Part shown: positions 1 through 6,827 of the stretch, in pieces
Layout of the letters: every line of letters starts with the position of its first letter
Position numbering within the stretch: position 1 is the stretch's first letter
IMG/VR virus record: IMGVR_UViG_3300020450_001021
Span: 1 to 64,000 of that record
Origin: a virus
Direction: 5' to 3' (one strand)
DNA length: 64,000 nt
Notes under the pieces: generated by a model
Told to the model about the DNA's origin: nothing
The model's input: the letters and a program-made list of their open reading frames with translations, nothing else
Databases searched by the model: none
Translations under genes and position numbers: made by a program

Positions 1-433
1 TAGTGGGCAATCGTCCAAGAGCGACATTATCATAGTTAAGTTGATGTCTGTCAAATGTAGCAAGTTCATATTCTTCAGTGTGTGATAGACAATTTGTTGG
101 GCAATACTCTACACAATTTCCACAGAATATACAAGCACCAAAGTCAATAGAATAATTACGTAATTCTTTTTTCTTGGTTTCTTTATTCATAACCCAATCT
201 ACTACAGGTAGATTGATAGGGCAAACACGTACACATACTTCACAAGCGATACACTTGTCAAACTCGTAATGAATACGTCCTCTATACCTTTCGGATGGTA
301 TTAATTTTTCATAAGGATACTGTACAGTGACAGGTCTCCTTCCCATATGGTCAAGAGTTACTGATAACCCTTGTAACATATACTTAGCAGCATCTTTAAT
401 CTCTGTGAGATATTTAAATGCTTGTTTCATCAT
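1..433 (-). CDS. ndhI: NAD(P)H dehydrogenase-1 subunit I (NdhI), 3' end cut by window
   Basis: This encodes the ferredoxin-like two-[4Fe-4S] subunit that carries electrons through the peripheral arm of the photosynthetic NDH-1 complex to plastoquinone. Two cluster motifs are visible: [13 protein letters not shown] (about residues 60-72) and [13 protein letters not shown] (about 99-111). The flanking sequences [19 protein letters not shown] and [18 protein letters not shown] match cyanobacterial NdhI closely as I remember it. The first 144 codons are present and the rest lies left of base 1. The start is ATGATG at 433/430, inside the 3' end of the ndhP-like gene. It is the last visible gene of the speD operon. 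Identification is firm; activity in the host complex is inferred. Confidence 0.95.
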   Translation of the reverse strand, partial: MMKQAFKYLTEIKDAAKYMLQGLSVTLDHMGRRPVTVQYPYEKLIPSERYRGRIHYEFDKCIACEVCVRVCPINLPVVDWVMNKETKKKELRNYSIDFGACIFCGNCVEYCPTNCLSHTEEYELATFDRHQLNYDNVALGRLPT

Positions 434-563
434 CAATTAATACCTTGTGAGCAGTGCCATGACCATCATAGTCATCACTATCATAATAACCTCCTTTTGT
501 ACCCATGTAAAGTGTTAATGTTACGAAGGGTATGCTTATAATTAACAAAAATATTCCAAACAT
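414..563 (-). CDS. ndhP: NdhP-like small NDH-1 subunit (49 aa)
   Basis: A 49-residue protein with one N-terminal membrane helix (residues 2-20, [18 protein letters not shown]) followed by a short polar tail, [19 protein letters not shown]. Small single-helix subunits of this design stabilise the cyanobacterial NDH-1 complex, and the tail agrees with what I remember of picocyanobacterial NdhP. Its position directly before ndhI, with a 20 nt overlap, supports that reading. The start is coupled to the upstream stop (TAATG at 565-561). Without a profile search another small thylakoid protein cannot be excluded. Confidence 0.65.
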   Translation of the reverse strand: MFGIFLLIISIPFVTLTLYMGTKGGYYDSDDYDGHGTAHKVLIDDETSI

Positions 564-862
564 TAATCTCTTTGCCTCCAATCATCTGGTCTTTCTTGAT
601 GAAACCAATCTACGATTTCATCTGGTGATCCGAAACCCCTTTTATGGTTACTTGAATCGGGGTCTCCTATATTCAAGTTATTCAGAAAAGAATCGTTAGG
701 ATTTGTTGCTAACCTTCTTGCTTGATTTAACATACCTCTTGCACTTGTATTTGCTTTAGATAGTTTTTCTGCCCAAATCATATCTGGGAGATCTACTTCT
801 TGTCCTGATGCTATTGCTTTACAAATTCCTTCAAGACGCAAACGATACTGAGTGGATAACAT
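563..862 (-). CDS. conserved cyanophage hypothetical protein (99 aa)
   Basis: I cannot assign a function. The protein is soluble, with a helical N-terminal half (LRLEGICKAIASGQEVDLPDMIWAEKLSKANTSARGML is split here only by eye, not by domain evidence) and a C-terminal end GSPDEIVDWFHQERPDDW. It resembles small proteins often found in T4-like cyanophages near speD, from general recollection. It sits between speD (43 nt downstream of it) and the ndhP-like gene, whose start overlaps its stop, so it is probably cotranscribed and translationally coupled with the NDH genes. Confidence 0.7.
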   Translation of the reverse strand: MLSTQYRLRLEGICKAIASGQEVDLPDMIWAEKLSKANTSARGMLNQARRLATNPNDSFLNNLNIGDPDSSNHKRGFGSPDEIVDWFHQERPDDWRQRD

Positions 863-905
863 GTATTAATATGTAATATTACTATTACTTATACACTTTA
901 TTATC

Positions 906-1259
906 TCATAATACCATGTCAATACCACTTGATCTATCACATGCCCATTTAAAAACTTCCGTTGCATGAAATCTTTCTTTTAAATACTCTACTGCATCTC
1001 TTGGTTTACCATTAGGAGCACATGTAAAGATATCACACTTGGCAATATTATGTTCAGGCCATGTGTGTATACTGATGTGACTATCTTTTAGTAAAGCAAA
1101 ACCAGTTACACCTTGAGGTTCAAACTTATGTGTCTCTACTTTTAAGTAAGGTGACTTAGCAACTATTGCTGCATTTATTAAACTATCCCTTACATATTCT
1201 TCTTCATTCAAAAGATCAACGAAGAGACATCCACGTAAATCAAATAATATATGTTTCAT
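906..1259 (-). CDS. speD: S-adenosylmethionine decarboxylase proenzyme
   Basis: SpeD decarboxylates S-adenosylmethionine to supply aminopropyl groups for polyamine synthesis. The 117-residue length fits the prokaryotic proenzyme. The self-cleavage and active-site block is KDSHISIHTWPE (about residues 58-69), in which the Ser would become the pyruvoyl group, followed by a Cys in KCDIFTC. Bacterial enzymes usually have Glu-Ser at the cleavage point; here it is Asp-Ser. The gene starts at TAATG, overlapping the preceding 43-aa ORF, and lies in the promoter-1652 operon ahead of the ndhP/ndhI genes. speD is a recurrent auxiliary gene in T4-like cyanophages. Confidence 0.93.
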   Translation of the reverse strand: MKHILFDLRGCLFVDLLNEEEYVRDSLINAAIVAKSPYLKVETHKFEPQGVTGFALLKDSHISIHTWPEHNIAKCDIFTCAPNGKPRDAVEYLKERFHATEVFKWACDRSSGIDMVL

Positions 1260-1390
1260 TAGTCCTCAAGTTTCTTTTTTTCATTCTGTTTTACTTTTTT
1301 AGCATAACTAACATCTTGTTTAGTATACCAATCAGGATGTTTTTTGGCAAGTTTTATTAATCGTTTTGCTGCTTTCTTATTTGAAATCAT
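1259..1390 (-). CDS. small basic protein (43 aa)
   Basis: A lysine-rich 43-residue protein starting MISNKKAAKRLIKLAKKHP and ending KKVKQNEKKKLED. There is no signal peptide or membrane helix and I do not recognise a domain. It is translationally linked on both sides: its ATG overlaps the upstream stop (ATGA) and its stop overlaps the speD ATG (TAATG). That arrangement is the main evidence that it is a real gene. Confidence 0.65.
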   Translation of the reverse strand: MISNKKAAKRLIKLAKKHPDWYTKQDVSYAKKVKQNEKKKLED

Positions 1391-1506
1391 ATTAACCCTA
1401 GAGAACCTGCAGTTATTCCTATACCAACAACTAATGCAAATTCTAGTATGCCATGTGAAGCAACTGGGATCTCAGTAAATTTGTAGATTAATTCTTTGGG
1501 AATCAT
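1387..1506 (-). CDS. small single-helix membrane protein (39 aa)
   Basis: A 39-residue protein with a short amphipathic start (MIPKELIYKFTEIPVASHG) and a C-terminal hydrophobic helix, ILEFALVVGIGITAGSLGLI. It is the first gene after the promoters at 1533 and 1652 and overlaps the next gene by ATGA. Its size and shape resemble minor thylakoid complex subunits, and it leads an operon that ends in NDH-1 genes, so a role in a photosynthetic membrane complex is possible. That is inference; I do not recognise the family. Confidence 0.6.
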   Translation of the reverse strand: MIPKELIYKFTEIPVASHGILEFALVVGIGITAGSLGLI

Positions 1507-1532
1507 GACAGTGTAAACTTCTGTAACAAAAG

Positions 1533-1540
1533 TATTTATA
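1533..1540 (-). promoter_or_regulatory. T4-type late promoter motif TATAAATA
   Basis: The minus strand reads TATAAATA 27 nt upstream of the 1506 start codon. This octamer is the T4 late-promoter element recognised by gp55 sigma, and gp55 is encoded at 50327-50791. It would give the speD/ndh operon late expression. Confidence 0.6.
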
Positions 1541-1651
1541 AAACTTTATGTAAAAACAATTCCACTAATCACATCACTATAGTATGTGTATACAAGAAGA
1601 ATACTAATGAAAGCAATATGTTGCATTGTTATGAGTAGAAATACTTACAAT

Positions 1652-1680
1652 ATTATATAGGTATTTATACTCTTTGTCAA
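1652..1680 (-). promoter_or_regulatory. consensus sigma-70 promoter with late motif in the spacer
   Basis: On the minus strand TTGACA (1680-1675) and TATAAT (1657-1652) are separated by exactly 17 bp, a perfect host-type promoter. The spacer itself contains TATAAATA (1669-1662), the late-promoter octamer. It overlaps the 3' end of the upstream 49-aa ORF and would drive the operon from 1506 through ndhI. Confidence 0.75.
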
Positions 1681-1826
1681 CAGTTTTCTTCCTCATAGTA
1701 ATCTAATTTGTCAAGGAGTTTCTTATAATCATTACCTAAATGGTCTGATTGATTAGATACCATACTCTTATAGTATTGGCATGCAGCACGTATGTGCTCT
1801 ATTTCCTTGCTGTTAAAGTGAATCAT
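1677..1826 (-). CDS. hypothetical protein (49 aa)
   Basis: A 49-residue soluble acidic protein beginning MIHFNSKEIEHIRAACQYY and ending LDKLDYYEEENC, probably helical. No family is recognised. It has an in-frame ATG and a poor ribosome binding site, and its stop codon lies inside the promoter that serves the speD/ndh operon. It is the only ORF between the terminator at 1862 and that promoter. Confidence 0.5.
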   Translation of the reverse strand: MIHFNSKEIEHIRAACQYYKSMVSNQSDHLGNDYKKLLDKLDYYEEENC

Positions 1827-1861
1827 TTTTAAAAATGTACTTATCTATTGTAGCATAAAAA

Positions 1862-1885
1862 AAGAGGGGTTGCGACCCCCCTCTT
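1862..1885 (-). terminator. rho-independent terminator
   Basis: The stem AAGAGGGG/CCCCTCTT is followed on the minus strand by a run of seven T. It lies directly after the stop of the DUF4278-like peptide gene (1890) and closes that riboswitch-controlled transcript. Confidence 0.85.
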
Positions 1886-1889
1886 AATT

Positions 1890-2033
1890 TTAACTGCAAG
1901 GCGATGCCTTACTGTTAACTTTTATACCACGATACATTAGTTCGTGACGATTACGCTGTGCTGCTTCTTCAAGCACCATTGCGTTGTATTCTTCAGTGTC
2001 ATATTCGACACCACGATAAGTGACTTTTGCCAT
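1890..2033 (-). CDS. DUF4278-like small peptide under riboswitch control (47 aa)
   Basis: A 47-residue peptide beginning MAKVTYRGVEYDTEEYNA, with a second YRG in LMYRGIKVNSKASP. The YRGxxY pattern is that of the short DUF4278 peptides widespread in marine cyanobacteria and their phages; their function is unknown to me. It is a single-gene transcript: promoter at 2183-2210, two glutamine-riboswitch-like elements at 2063-2160, this ORF, then a terminator at 1862-1885. The class of RNA named Downstream-peptide lies ahead of exactly such peptides, which suggests a role in the nitrogen response of the infected cell. Confidence 0.8.
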   Translation of the reverse strand: MAKVTYRGVEYDTEEYNAMVLEEAAQRNRHELMYRGIKVNSKASPCS

Positions 2034-2062
2034 TGGTTTTTCCAAAGTAGTAGGGATTTTTG

Positions 2063-2110
2063 CCCCGTTCCTTCAGTCAACATTTGCGTCCTTCAAAAAG
2101 GATGAACGAA
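2063..2110 (-). promoter_or_regulatory. putative glutamine riboswitch, copy 2 (Downstream-peptide type)
   Basis: Read on the minus strand this copy has CGTTCATCC, then GGACGCAA, then GAAGGAACGGGG; the outer CGTTC and GAACG pair. It is the ordered signature I know from the glutamine-binding glnA / Downstream-peptide RNAs of cyanobacteria and cyanophages. The inner core reads GCAAATG rather than GCAAGTA, so ligand binding by this copy may be weaker. The element ends about 30 nt before the peptide start codon at 2033. Confidence 0.7.
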
Positions 2111-2111
2111 T

Positions 2112-2160
2112 CCGTTCCTAGTTTGACTTACTTGCGTCCCCATTTCAGAGGATGAACGTT
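2112..2160 (-). promoter_or_regulatory. putative glutamine riboswitch, copy 1 (Downstream-peptide type)
   Basis: On the minus strand it reads AACGTTCATCCTC, then GGGGACGCAAGTAAG, then AGGAACGG. The core GGACGCAAGTA is closer to the remembered consensus than in copy 2. It starts at the end of the palindrome 2161-2176 and is followed after 1 nt by copy 2, giving a tandem arrangement. Confidence 0.75.
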
Positions 2161-2176
2161 GTGTTAATATTAACAC
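2161..2176. repeat. perfect 16-bp palindrome at the transcription start
   Basis: GTGTTAATATTAACAC is a perfect inverted repeat. It lies 7 nt downstream of the -10 box at 2188-2183, so it covers the expected +1 and could be an operator or a 5' hairpin of the riboswitch transcript. Confidence 0.7.
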
Positions 2177-2182
2177 ATTCAT

Positions 2183-2210
2183 ATTATATAGTCAAGTGAA
2201 ACTGTTACAA
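2183..2210 (-). promoter_or_regulatory. sigma-70 promoter of the riboswitch-peptide unit
   Basis: The minus strand has TTGTAA (2210-2205), a 16-bp spacer and TATAAT (2188-2183). The predicted start falls at the palindrome directly ahead of the tandem riboswitch. Confidence 0.65.
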
Positions 2211-2220
2211 CAGATACATT

Positions 2221-2898
2221 TTAATCTAATTCTGGTTCTATATTTAATTGTACTACTTCTTCCTCAGTTTTATATGCCCACTCATCTGTGTGTCCTACAG
2301 ACCACCACTTAGGTAATGTTTCTACTGCATAGTTTTGCGTACATACCTTGAAGTCAGGTTGTTTTAAGTTATCATTATCTACTAAACTATTATCAAAGAA
2401 CTGACATCTATTGTTTGGTTGTGCTGCAAATTGTCCGTTGTCTAATGCAATAATATTAAATGTTTTATGTTCTGGATCATGTTCAGAAAAATTTACATCC
2501 AATACAGAAAAATCAGGATGTGCAGTATCAATAGTAAATTCATACTCACCAGGATGCATCTTCTTATCCTTACCAAAGAAAGAACATCTACCTAGTATTG
2601 GTTTTTCTACAACTGTAATGTTATAGTCAAAGCAATCCCATAGTTCTAATACATCTAATGGCAATTGATTATCCCAATCAATATCTGGTTTCCATACGAA
2701 TGCACTTAATGGTAGTTTATCAAAGAGTGCACCATAGTCAGTCAGTAATGTCTCAAAGTATAATGCTTTTGCCTGTATACTTCTTACTGAAATCCAAATA
2801 CCAGGTGTTAGTTCTCCATGTCCTTTTTCTAAATCATAGAGATATTCTTTTTTAACCCATACTTTTCTAGGTGGTAAGGGATGAACTAAGTATGCCAT
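2221..2898 (-). CDS. conserved cyanophage hypothetical protein (225 aa)
   Basis: A 225-residue soluble protein with no recognised domain. It begins MAYLVHPLPPRKVWVKKEYL and is rich in aromatic and acidic residues, ending QLNIEPELD. From recollection similar proteins are common in T4-like cyanophages. Its ATG overlaps the stop of the 56-aa membrane ORF (TAATG), so it belongs to the talC-downstream run 3797 to 2221. The riboswitch promoter lies directly after its stop. Confidence 0.75.
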   Translation of the reverse strand: MAYLVHPLPPRKVWVKKEYLYDLEKGHGELTPGIWISVRSIQAKALYFETLLTDYGALFDKLPLSAFVWKPDIDWDNQLPLDVLELWDCFDYNITVVEKPILGRCSFFGKDKKMHPGEYEFTIDTAHPDFSVLDVNFSEHDPEHKTFNIIALDNGQFAAQPNNRCQFFDNSLVDNDNLKQPDFKVCTQNYAVETLPKWWSVGHTDEWAYKTEEEVVQLNIEPELD

Positions 2899-3068
2899 TA
2901 ATCCTCCTCATCCCATACGTTACGTGCCATGTACATCATTTTCTTTAATTTTCTTGCTGTCTTTTTAACAGGTCTAAGGAAATCTATTAATACAAAAACA
3001 CCCCATACTGCTGTAGCACCTAATGCTACTAAAGCAATCATGAGGATTTCCATGTTAGTTTCATTCAT
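2898..3068 (-). CDS. small membrane protein (56 aa)
   Basis: A 56-residue protein with one membrane helix (about residues 7-29, EILMIALVALGATAVWGVF) and a basic then acidic tail, LKKMMYMARNVWDEED. Not recognised. Its start overlaps the end of the 112-aa gene by 4 nt and its stop overlaps the next ATG, supporting expression. Confidence 0.65.
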   Translation of the reverse strand: MNETNMEILMIALVALGATAVWGVFVLIDFLRPVKKTARKLKKMMYMARNVWDEED

Positions 3069-3403
3069 GTTCTTACAACAATGTCTCCATCGTCATCGTC
3101 ATCGTCTTCATCATCAAGTTCATCTAATCTATTGTTGAGTGATTTTCTAAGATAACGATCACTAAATTCTTCATCAGGTGTAAATTTTAAATCGACTGTT
3201 CCCTCTACATCTAGTTCGGGTTTAAATTTTACAACCATTAATTCATCACCATCTTTTACGTTCTCTAATTCTGGATGTTGATATCTTTTTATTGGTTTAT
3301 TCATATCATTAATGCTTCTAATATTTGACCACATAAGGGCAAATGATGCACTTGCTAGGCACACTAACGCAGAAAGATATAGTAATGGAAGAAAAGTTTC
3401 CAT
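3065..3403 (-). CDS. membrane-anchored hypothetical protein with acidic tail (112 aa)
   Basis: An N-terminal hydrophobic segment (LPLLYLSALVCLASASFALM, residues 5-24) is followed by a charged region. Near the C-terminus there is an almost pure acidic stretch, DELDDEDDDDDDGD. No family is recognised. It sits in a row of small coupled membrane-protein genes after talC. Confidence 0.65.
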   Translation of the reverse strand: METFLPLLYLSALVCLASASFALMWSNIRSINDMNKPIKRYQHPELENVKDGDELMVVKFKPELDVEGTVDLKFTPDEEFSDRYLRKSLNNRLDELDDEDDDDDDGDIVVRT

Positions 3404-3405
3404 AT

Positions 3406-3486
3406 TTAATGTGGATTATATTTGTATAAAATAATTACAGATGCTATTAGTATAATAACAATCGAAGTCAAAATAAGATGAATCAT
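3406..3486 (-). CDS. tiny membrane peptide (26 aa)
   Basis: A 26-residue hydrophobic peptide, MIHLILTSIVIILIASVIIL plus YKYNPH. Its ATG overlaps the stop of the 104-aa gene (ATGA at 3486-3483) and its stop lies just ahead of the next start. It resembles other one-helix micro-ORFs in this window. The overlap pattern is the only evidence of expression. Confidence 0.5.
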   Translation of the reverse strand: MIHLILTSIVIILIASVIILYKYNPH

Positions 3487-3797
3487 AATCTAGGTAATTT
3501 ATTTAGGATAGGAGATAAATCAGTTTCTACCATAGTTTTAGTTTTATCTGCTATATCATCTAATATATTAACATCAATATGCATAAATGGTGGAATAATT
3601 CCTAAAATTCTTAACAATCCATCTATAAACAATGCAAGAGTAGTAAAACCTAATATCATACTAATGATAGTTGCTTCACGATTATGCTTTGCCATTGATT
3701 CTTCATCTATTCTTCTTGCTTCTTCTACTGCTGCAGCAATTAAAATATCAACTTCGTCTTTTGTATAAGCATATTTTTTAATTTGTTCTTCAACCAT
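3483..3797 (-). CDS. hypothetical protein with central membrane helix (104 aa)
   Basis: A helical charged N-terminus (EEQIKKYAYTKDEVDILIAA) is followed by a hydrophobic segment, IISMILGFTTLALFIDGLL (about residues 44-62). The C-terminus is amphipathic. Function unknown. It overlaps the end of talC by 8 nt and is therefore probably cotranscribed with it. Confidence 0.65.
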   Translation of the reverse strand: MVEEQIKKYAYTKDEVDILIAAAVEEARRIDEESMAKHNREATIISMILGFTTLALFIDGLLRILGIIPPFMHIDVNILDDIADKTKTMVETDLSPILNKLPRL

Positions 3798-4470
3798 TTG
3801 ATTGTTTCTCCTTAGTTAACTGAACGGATTGCCAATCCCTTTCAAATATATCAACTCCAACATCAGTTAAAATATGATTATACATACCATTAAATATTTT
3901 AGGGGGCATGGTAACTATATCAGCACCCATGGCAAATGAATGTTCTACATCACCAACTGATCTTATAGATGCAGATAATATCTCAGGATTATTATACTGT
4001 GCACAAATATGTACAGGTAATACCTCTCTTATTCTTTTAATTAAATTACACCCACCAAACCTCTGATCGTCTACACGACCTACAAAAGGTGATAGGTATC
4101 TTGCACCTGCTTTGACCGCTAGGATCGCCTGAGAGACGCTAAAGATAAGAGTTACGTTTACACGTATACCAAACTGTACCAAATCATAACATGCTTTTAA
4201 ACCATCTGGTGTACAAGGTACTTTGATAGTTGCTATATCACCAAAACCACCACTCAATTTTCTTCCTTCTCTTACCATCTCAGATGCATTACCAACTACT
4301 TCCATACTGATATCAGTAAGACCAATAGTTTCTAATTCCTTATAAACATCCCAAGGATTACGACCACTCTTCATAATGAGAGTAGGATTGGTGGTGATAC
4401 CATCAATCAATCCTGATTGGAAATGCTTAGAAATTAATGCAGTATCTGCAGTATCTAAGAAAAGTTTCAT
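3790..4470 (-). CDS. talC: transaldolase, small phage/MipB-TalC type
   Basis: This 226-residue enzyme transfers a dihydroxyacetone unit in the non-oxidative pentose phosphate pathway. The start MKLFLDTADTALI, the segment DGITTNPTLIMKSGR and the Schiff-base lysine in ATIKVPCTPDG (about residue 83) are diagnostic of the short TalC/fructose-6-phosphate aldolase-like subfamily. In cyanophages talC is thought to favour NADPH and ribose supply for phage DNA synthesis. It has its own sigma-70 promoter at 4497-4525, plus a late motif at the end of psbD. Confidence 0.95.
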   Translation of the reverse strand: MKLFLDTADTALISKHFQSGLIDGITTNPTLIMKSGRNPWDVYKELETIGLTDISMEVVGNASEMVREGRKLSGGFGDIATIKVPCTPDGLKACYDLVQFGIRVNVTLIFSVSQAILAVKAGARYLSPFVGRVDDQRFGGCNLIKRIREVLPVHICAQYNNPEILSASIRSVGDVEHSFAMGADIVTMPPKIFNGMYNHILTDVGVDIFERDWQSVQLTKEKQSNG

Positions 4471-4496
4471 TGTTGTTTTCTATATGTATAGAAATA

Positions 4497-4525
4497 ATTT
4501 TATCAAATACAAGTTAGGTTGTCAA
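4497..4525 (-). promoter_or_regulatory. sigma-70 promoter of talC
   Basis: The minus strand has TTGACA (4525-4520), 17 bp, TAAAAT (4502-4497), ending 27 nt before the talC ATG. It lies just after the psbD terminator, so talC can be transcribed independently. Confidence 0.75.
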
Positions 4526-4540
4526 GTCCTAATTAAAAAA

Positions 4541-4558
4541 AGACCCCCGAAGAGGTCT
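4541..4558 (-). terminator. psbD terminator
   Basis: On the minus strand AGACCTC-TTCG-GGGGTCT forms a 7-bp stem with a TTCG tetraloop and is followed by seven T. A second weaker stem (GAGAC/GTCTC) lies between it and the psbD stop. Confidence 0.85.
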
Positions 4559-4600
4559 GTAAGTTCCGAGTTGTAGAGACGCACGAAAAGGTCTCACTCT

Positions 4601-4608
4601 TATTTATA
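4601..4608 (-). promoter_or_regulatory. late promoter motif overlapping the psbD stop
   Basis: TATAAATA on the minus strand spans the psbD stop codon. It would give a late transcript into talC, although a terminator at 4541 lies between them. Confidence 0.4.
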
Positions 4609-5680
4609 ATGCATTACCACGTGGTAATACTTCCTCTGGGAACACGAAGTTCTCATGAGGTTGGTCAACAGATGACATCCATGCTCTCATACCTTCATTA
4701 AGAAGAATGTTCTTAGTGTAGAAGGTCTCAAACTCTGGGTCTTCTGCTGCTCTTATCTCTTGAGATACAAAATCGTATGCTCTTAAGTTAAGTGCTAGAC
4801 CTACGATACCTATAGATGATGTCCACATACCCATGACAGGTACAAATAACATAAGGAAATGTAGAAATCTTTTGTTTGAGAAAGCAATACCAAATATCTG
4901 AGACCAGAATCTGTTTGCTGTAATCATACTATAAGTTTCCTCATCCTGTGTTGGGTCAAATGCTCTGAATGTAGAACTTTGAACCTTACCATCACTATAA
5001 ATTGAACTGTCTTCATACAAAGTGTTCTGTACTGTTGCACCGTGAATGGCACATAGTAATGCTCCACCTAATATACCTGCTACACCCATCATATGAAATG
5101 GATTGAGAGTTATGTTGTGGAAACCTTGAATGAATAAAATATAACGAAAGATTGCTGCTACTCCAAACGAAGGAGCAAAGAACCAACTGTGTTGCCCTAG
5201 TGGGTAGATTAAAAATATACTTGTGAAGACCGCTATTACTGCTGAGAAAGCAAGAGCATTGTAAGGACGTATCCCAACAAGACCTGCAATTTCAAACTGA
5301 CGAAGCATGAAACCTATGAGACCAAAGACACCATGTAATGCTACGAAGTTCCAGAGTCCACCGATTTGTAACCAACGAACAAAAGAACCCTGTGCTTCAG
5401 GTCCCCAAAGAAATAGCAAACTATGTCCCATTGCATCACCAGGTGTTGACACTGCTGCTGTTAGGAAGTTTGCTCCCTCAAGATATGAGGATGCTATACC
5501 ATGTGTATACCAACTTGTAACGAATGTGGTTCCTGTGAACCAACCACCAATTGATAAAAAGGCACAAGGTAAAAGTATAAGACCAGACCATCCGATAAAC
5601 ACAAAACGATCTCTCTTTAACCAGTCATCAAGTACATCAAACCAACCCCTTGTAGGTGCTTGTAAGGTAGATGCTACCAT
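4604..5680 (-). CDS. psbD: photosystem II reaction centre protein D2
   Basis: A 358-residue D2 protein, full length for the family. The start [20 protein letters not shown] is divergent and phage-like. Downstream the sequence is canonical: the histidine ligand regions [11 protein letters not shown]-like [33 protein letters not shown] and [13 protein letters not shown] are all present. D2 pairs with D1 in the thylakoid membrane to carry out charge separation. It lies 58 nt after psbA, separated by a strong hairpin, and is followed by talC. Phage copies replace damaged host D2 during infection. Confidence 0.97.
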   Translation of the reverse strand: MVASTLQAPTRGWFDVLDDWLKRDRFVFIGWSGLILLPCAFLSIGGWFTGTTFVTSWYTHGIASSYLEGANFLTAAVSTPGDAMGHSLLFLWGPEAQGSFVRWLQIGGLWNFVALHGVFGLIGFMLRQFEIAGLVGIRPYNALAFSAVIAVFTSIFLIYPLGQHSWFFAPSFGVAAIFRYILFIQGFHNITLNPFHMMGVAGILGGALLCAIHGATVQNTLYEDSSIYSDGKVQSSTFRAFDPTQDEETYSMITANRFWSQIFGIAFSNKRFLHFLMLFVPVMGMWTSSIGIVGLALNLRAYDFVSQEIRAAEDPEFETFYTKNILLNEGMRAWMSSVDQPHENFVFPEEVLPRGNAL

Positions 5681-5697
5681 TATTTTCTCCTATGAAA

Positions 5698-5717
5698 AAG
5701 GCACCCGAAGGTGCCTT
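5698..5717 (-). terminator. terminator between psbA and psbD
   Basis: A perfect 8-bp stem AAGGCACC/GGTGCCTT has the loop TTCG on the minus strand and is followed by five T. It lies right after the psbA stop and would cap psbA mRNA while allowing partial read-through into psbD, for which I see no separate promoter. Confidence 0.85.
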
Positions 5718-5738
5718 GATTTAATTGTCAGTTATAAA

Positions 5739-6827
5739 TTAACCGATTGCAGGTGCTGTTAAAGCAACTGTTGTTGACTCTGCTGAAGCAAGGTCAAGTG
5801 GGAAGTTGTGTGCATTTCTCTCATGCATAACTTCCATACCTAGGTTTGCTCTGTTAAGAACGTCACCCCATGTAGGAACAATCTTACCGTTTGCATCTAC
5901 AACTGATTGGTTGAAGTTGAAACCGTTAAGGTTGAATGCCATTGTACAGATACCCATAGAGGTTAACCATACACATACCACAGGGAACACTGCTAGGAAG
6001 AAGTGTAGTGATCTGGAGTTGTTGAATGAAGCATACTGGAAGATAAGACGACCAAAGTAACCATGAGCGGCAACAATGTTGTATGTTTCTTCTTCTTGTC
6101 CAAATTTGTAACCATAGTTCTGTGACTCTAAACCTGTTGTCTCTCTAATAAGAGATGAAGTTACGAGTGAACCATGCATTGCTGAGAATAAAGATCCTCC
6201 GAACATACCTGCTACTCCTGCCATATGGAAGGGGTGCATTAGGATGTTGTGCTCTGCTTGGAATACAAACATGAAGTTGAATGTACCAGAAATACCTAGT
6301 GGCATACCGTCAGAGAAAGATCCCTGTCCGAATGGGTAAACCAAGAACACAGCAAATGCTGCTGATACTGGTGCTGAATAAGCAACACAGATCCATGGTC
6401 TCATACCTAATCTGTATGATAGTTCCCATTGTCTTCCCATGTATGCTGAGATACCGATAAGGAAGTGGAAGATAACCAACTGGTAAGGACCACCATTATA
6501 CAACCACTCATCTACAGTAGCTGCTTCCCAGATAGGGTAGAAGTGTAGTCCGATAGCGTTTGATGATGGAACAACTGCACCAGAGATGATGTTGTTACCA
6601 TATAAGAAAGAACCCGCTACTGGTTCTCTGATTCCGTCGATATCGACTGGAGGTGCTGCTATGAAAGCAACGATAAAGCATGCAGCTGCTGCTAACAGGC
6701 ATGGGATCATGAGTGTACCAAACCAACCAACGTAGATTCTGTTGTTTGTTGAGGTAACCCATTCGCAGAACTGAGGCCAGCCTGCTAGTAGACCATTCTG
6801 TCTACCTTGTTTTGAAAGAGTTGTCAT
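5739..6827 (-). CDS. psbA: photosystem II reaction centre protein D1
   Basis: A 362-residue D1 protein with all five membrane segments. The motif [17 protein letters not shown] carries Gln at the position equivalent to residue 130, the form associated with low-light-type D1. Histidine ligand regions [19 protein letters not shown] and [16 protein letters not shown] are intact. The C-terminal extension after LDLA ([15 protein letters not shown]) would be removed by CtpA. There is no intron. Phage D1 replaces the rapidly turned-over host protein in the thylakoid. A promoter with a nested late motif lies 180-215 nt upstream, giving a long leader. Confidence 0.98.
   Translation of the reverse strand: MTTLSKQGRQNGLLAGWPQFCEWVTSTNNRIYVGWFGTLMIPCLLAAAACFIVAFIAAPPVDIDGIREPVAGSFLYGNNIISGAVVPSSNAIGLHFYPIWEAATVDEWLYNGGPYQLVIFHFLIGISAYMGRQWELSYRLGMRPWICVAYSAPVSAAFAVFLVYPFGQGSFSDGMPLGISGTFNFMFVFQAEHNILMHPFHMAGVAGMFGGSLFSAMHGSLVTSSLIRETTGLESQNYGYKFGQEEETYNIVAAHGYFGRLIFQYASFNNSRSLHFFLAVFPVVCVWLTSMGICTMAFNLNGFNFNQSVVDANGKIVPTWGDVLNRANLGMEVMHERNAHNFPLDLASAESTTVALTAPAIG

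Noticed and set aside
1166-1360. 64-aa plus-strand ORF over speD
   Set aside because: Antisense shadow of speD and the 43-aa gene; hydrophobic composition from AT-rich DNA and no ribosome site.
5307-5762. 151-aa plus-strand ORF across psbD
   Set aside because: Lies fully antisense to psbD, a well-recognised gene, with no matching family.
5806-6060. 84-aa plus-strand ORF antisense to psbA
   Set aside because: Shadow of psbA's conserved sequence. A cyanophage antisense RNA exists at psbA in some phages, but I saw no promoter supporting one here.
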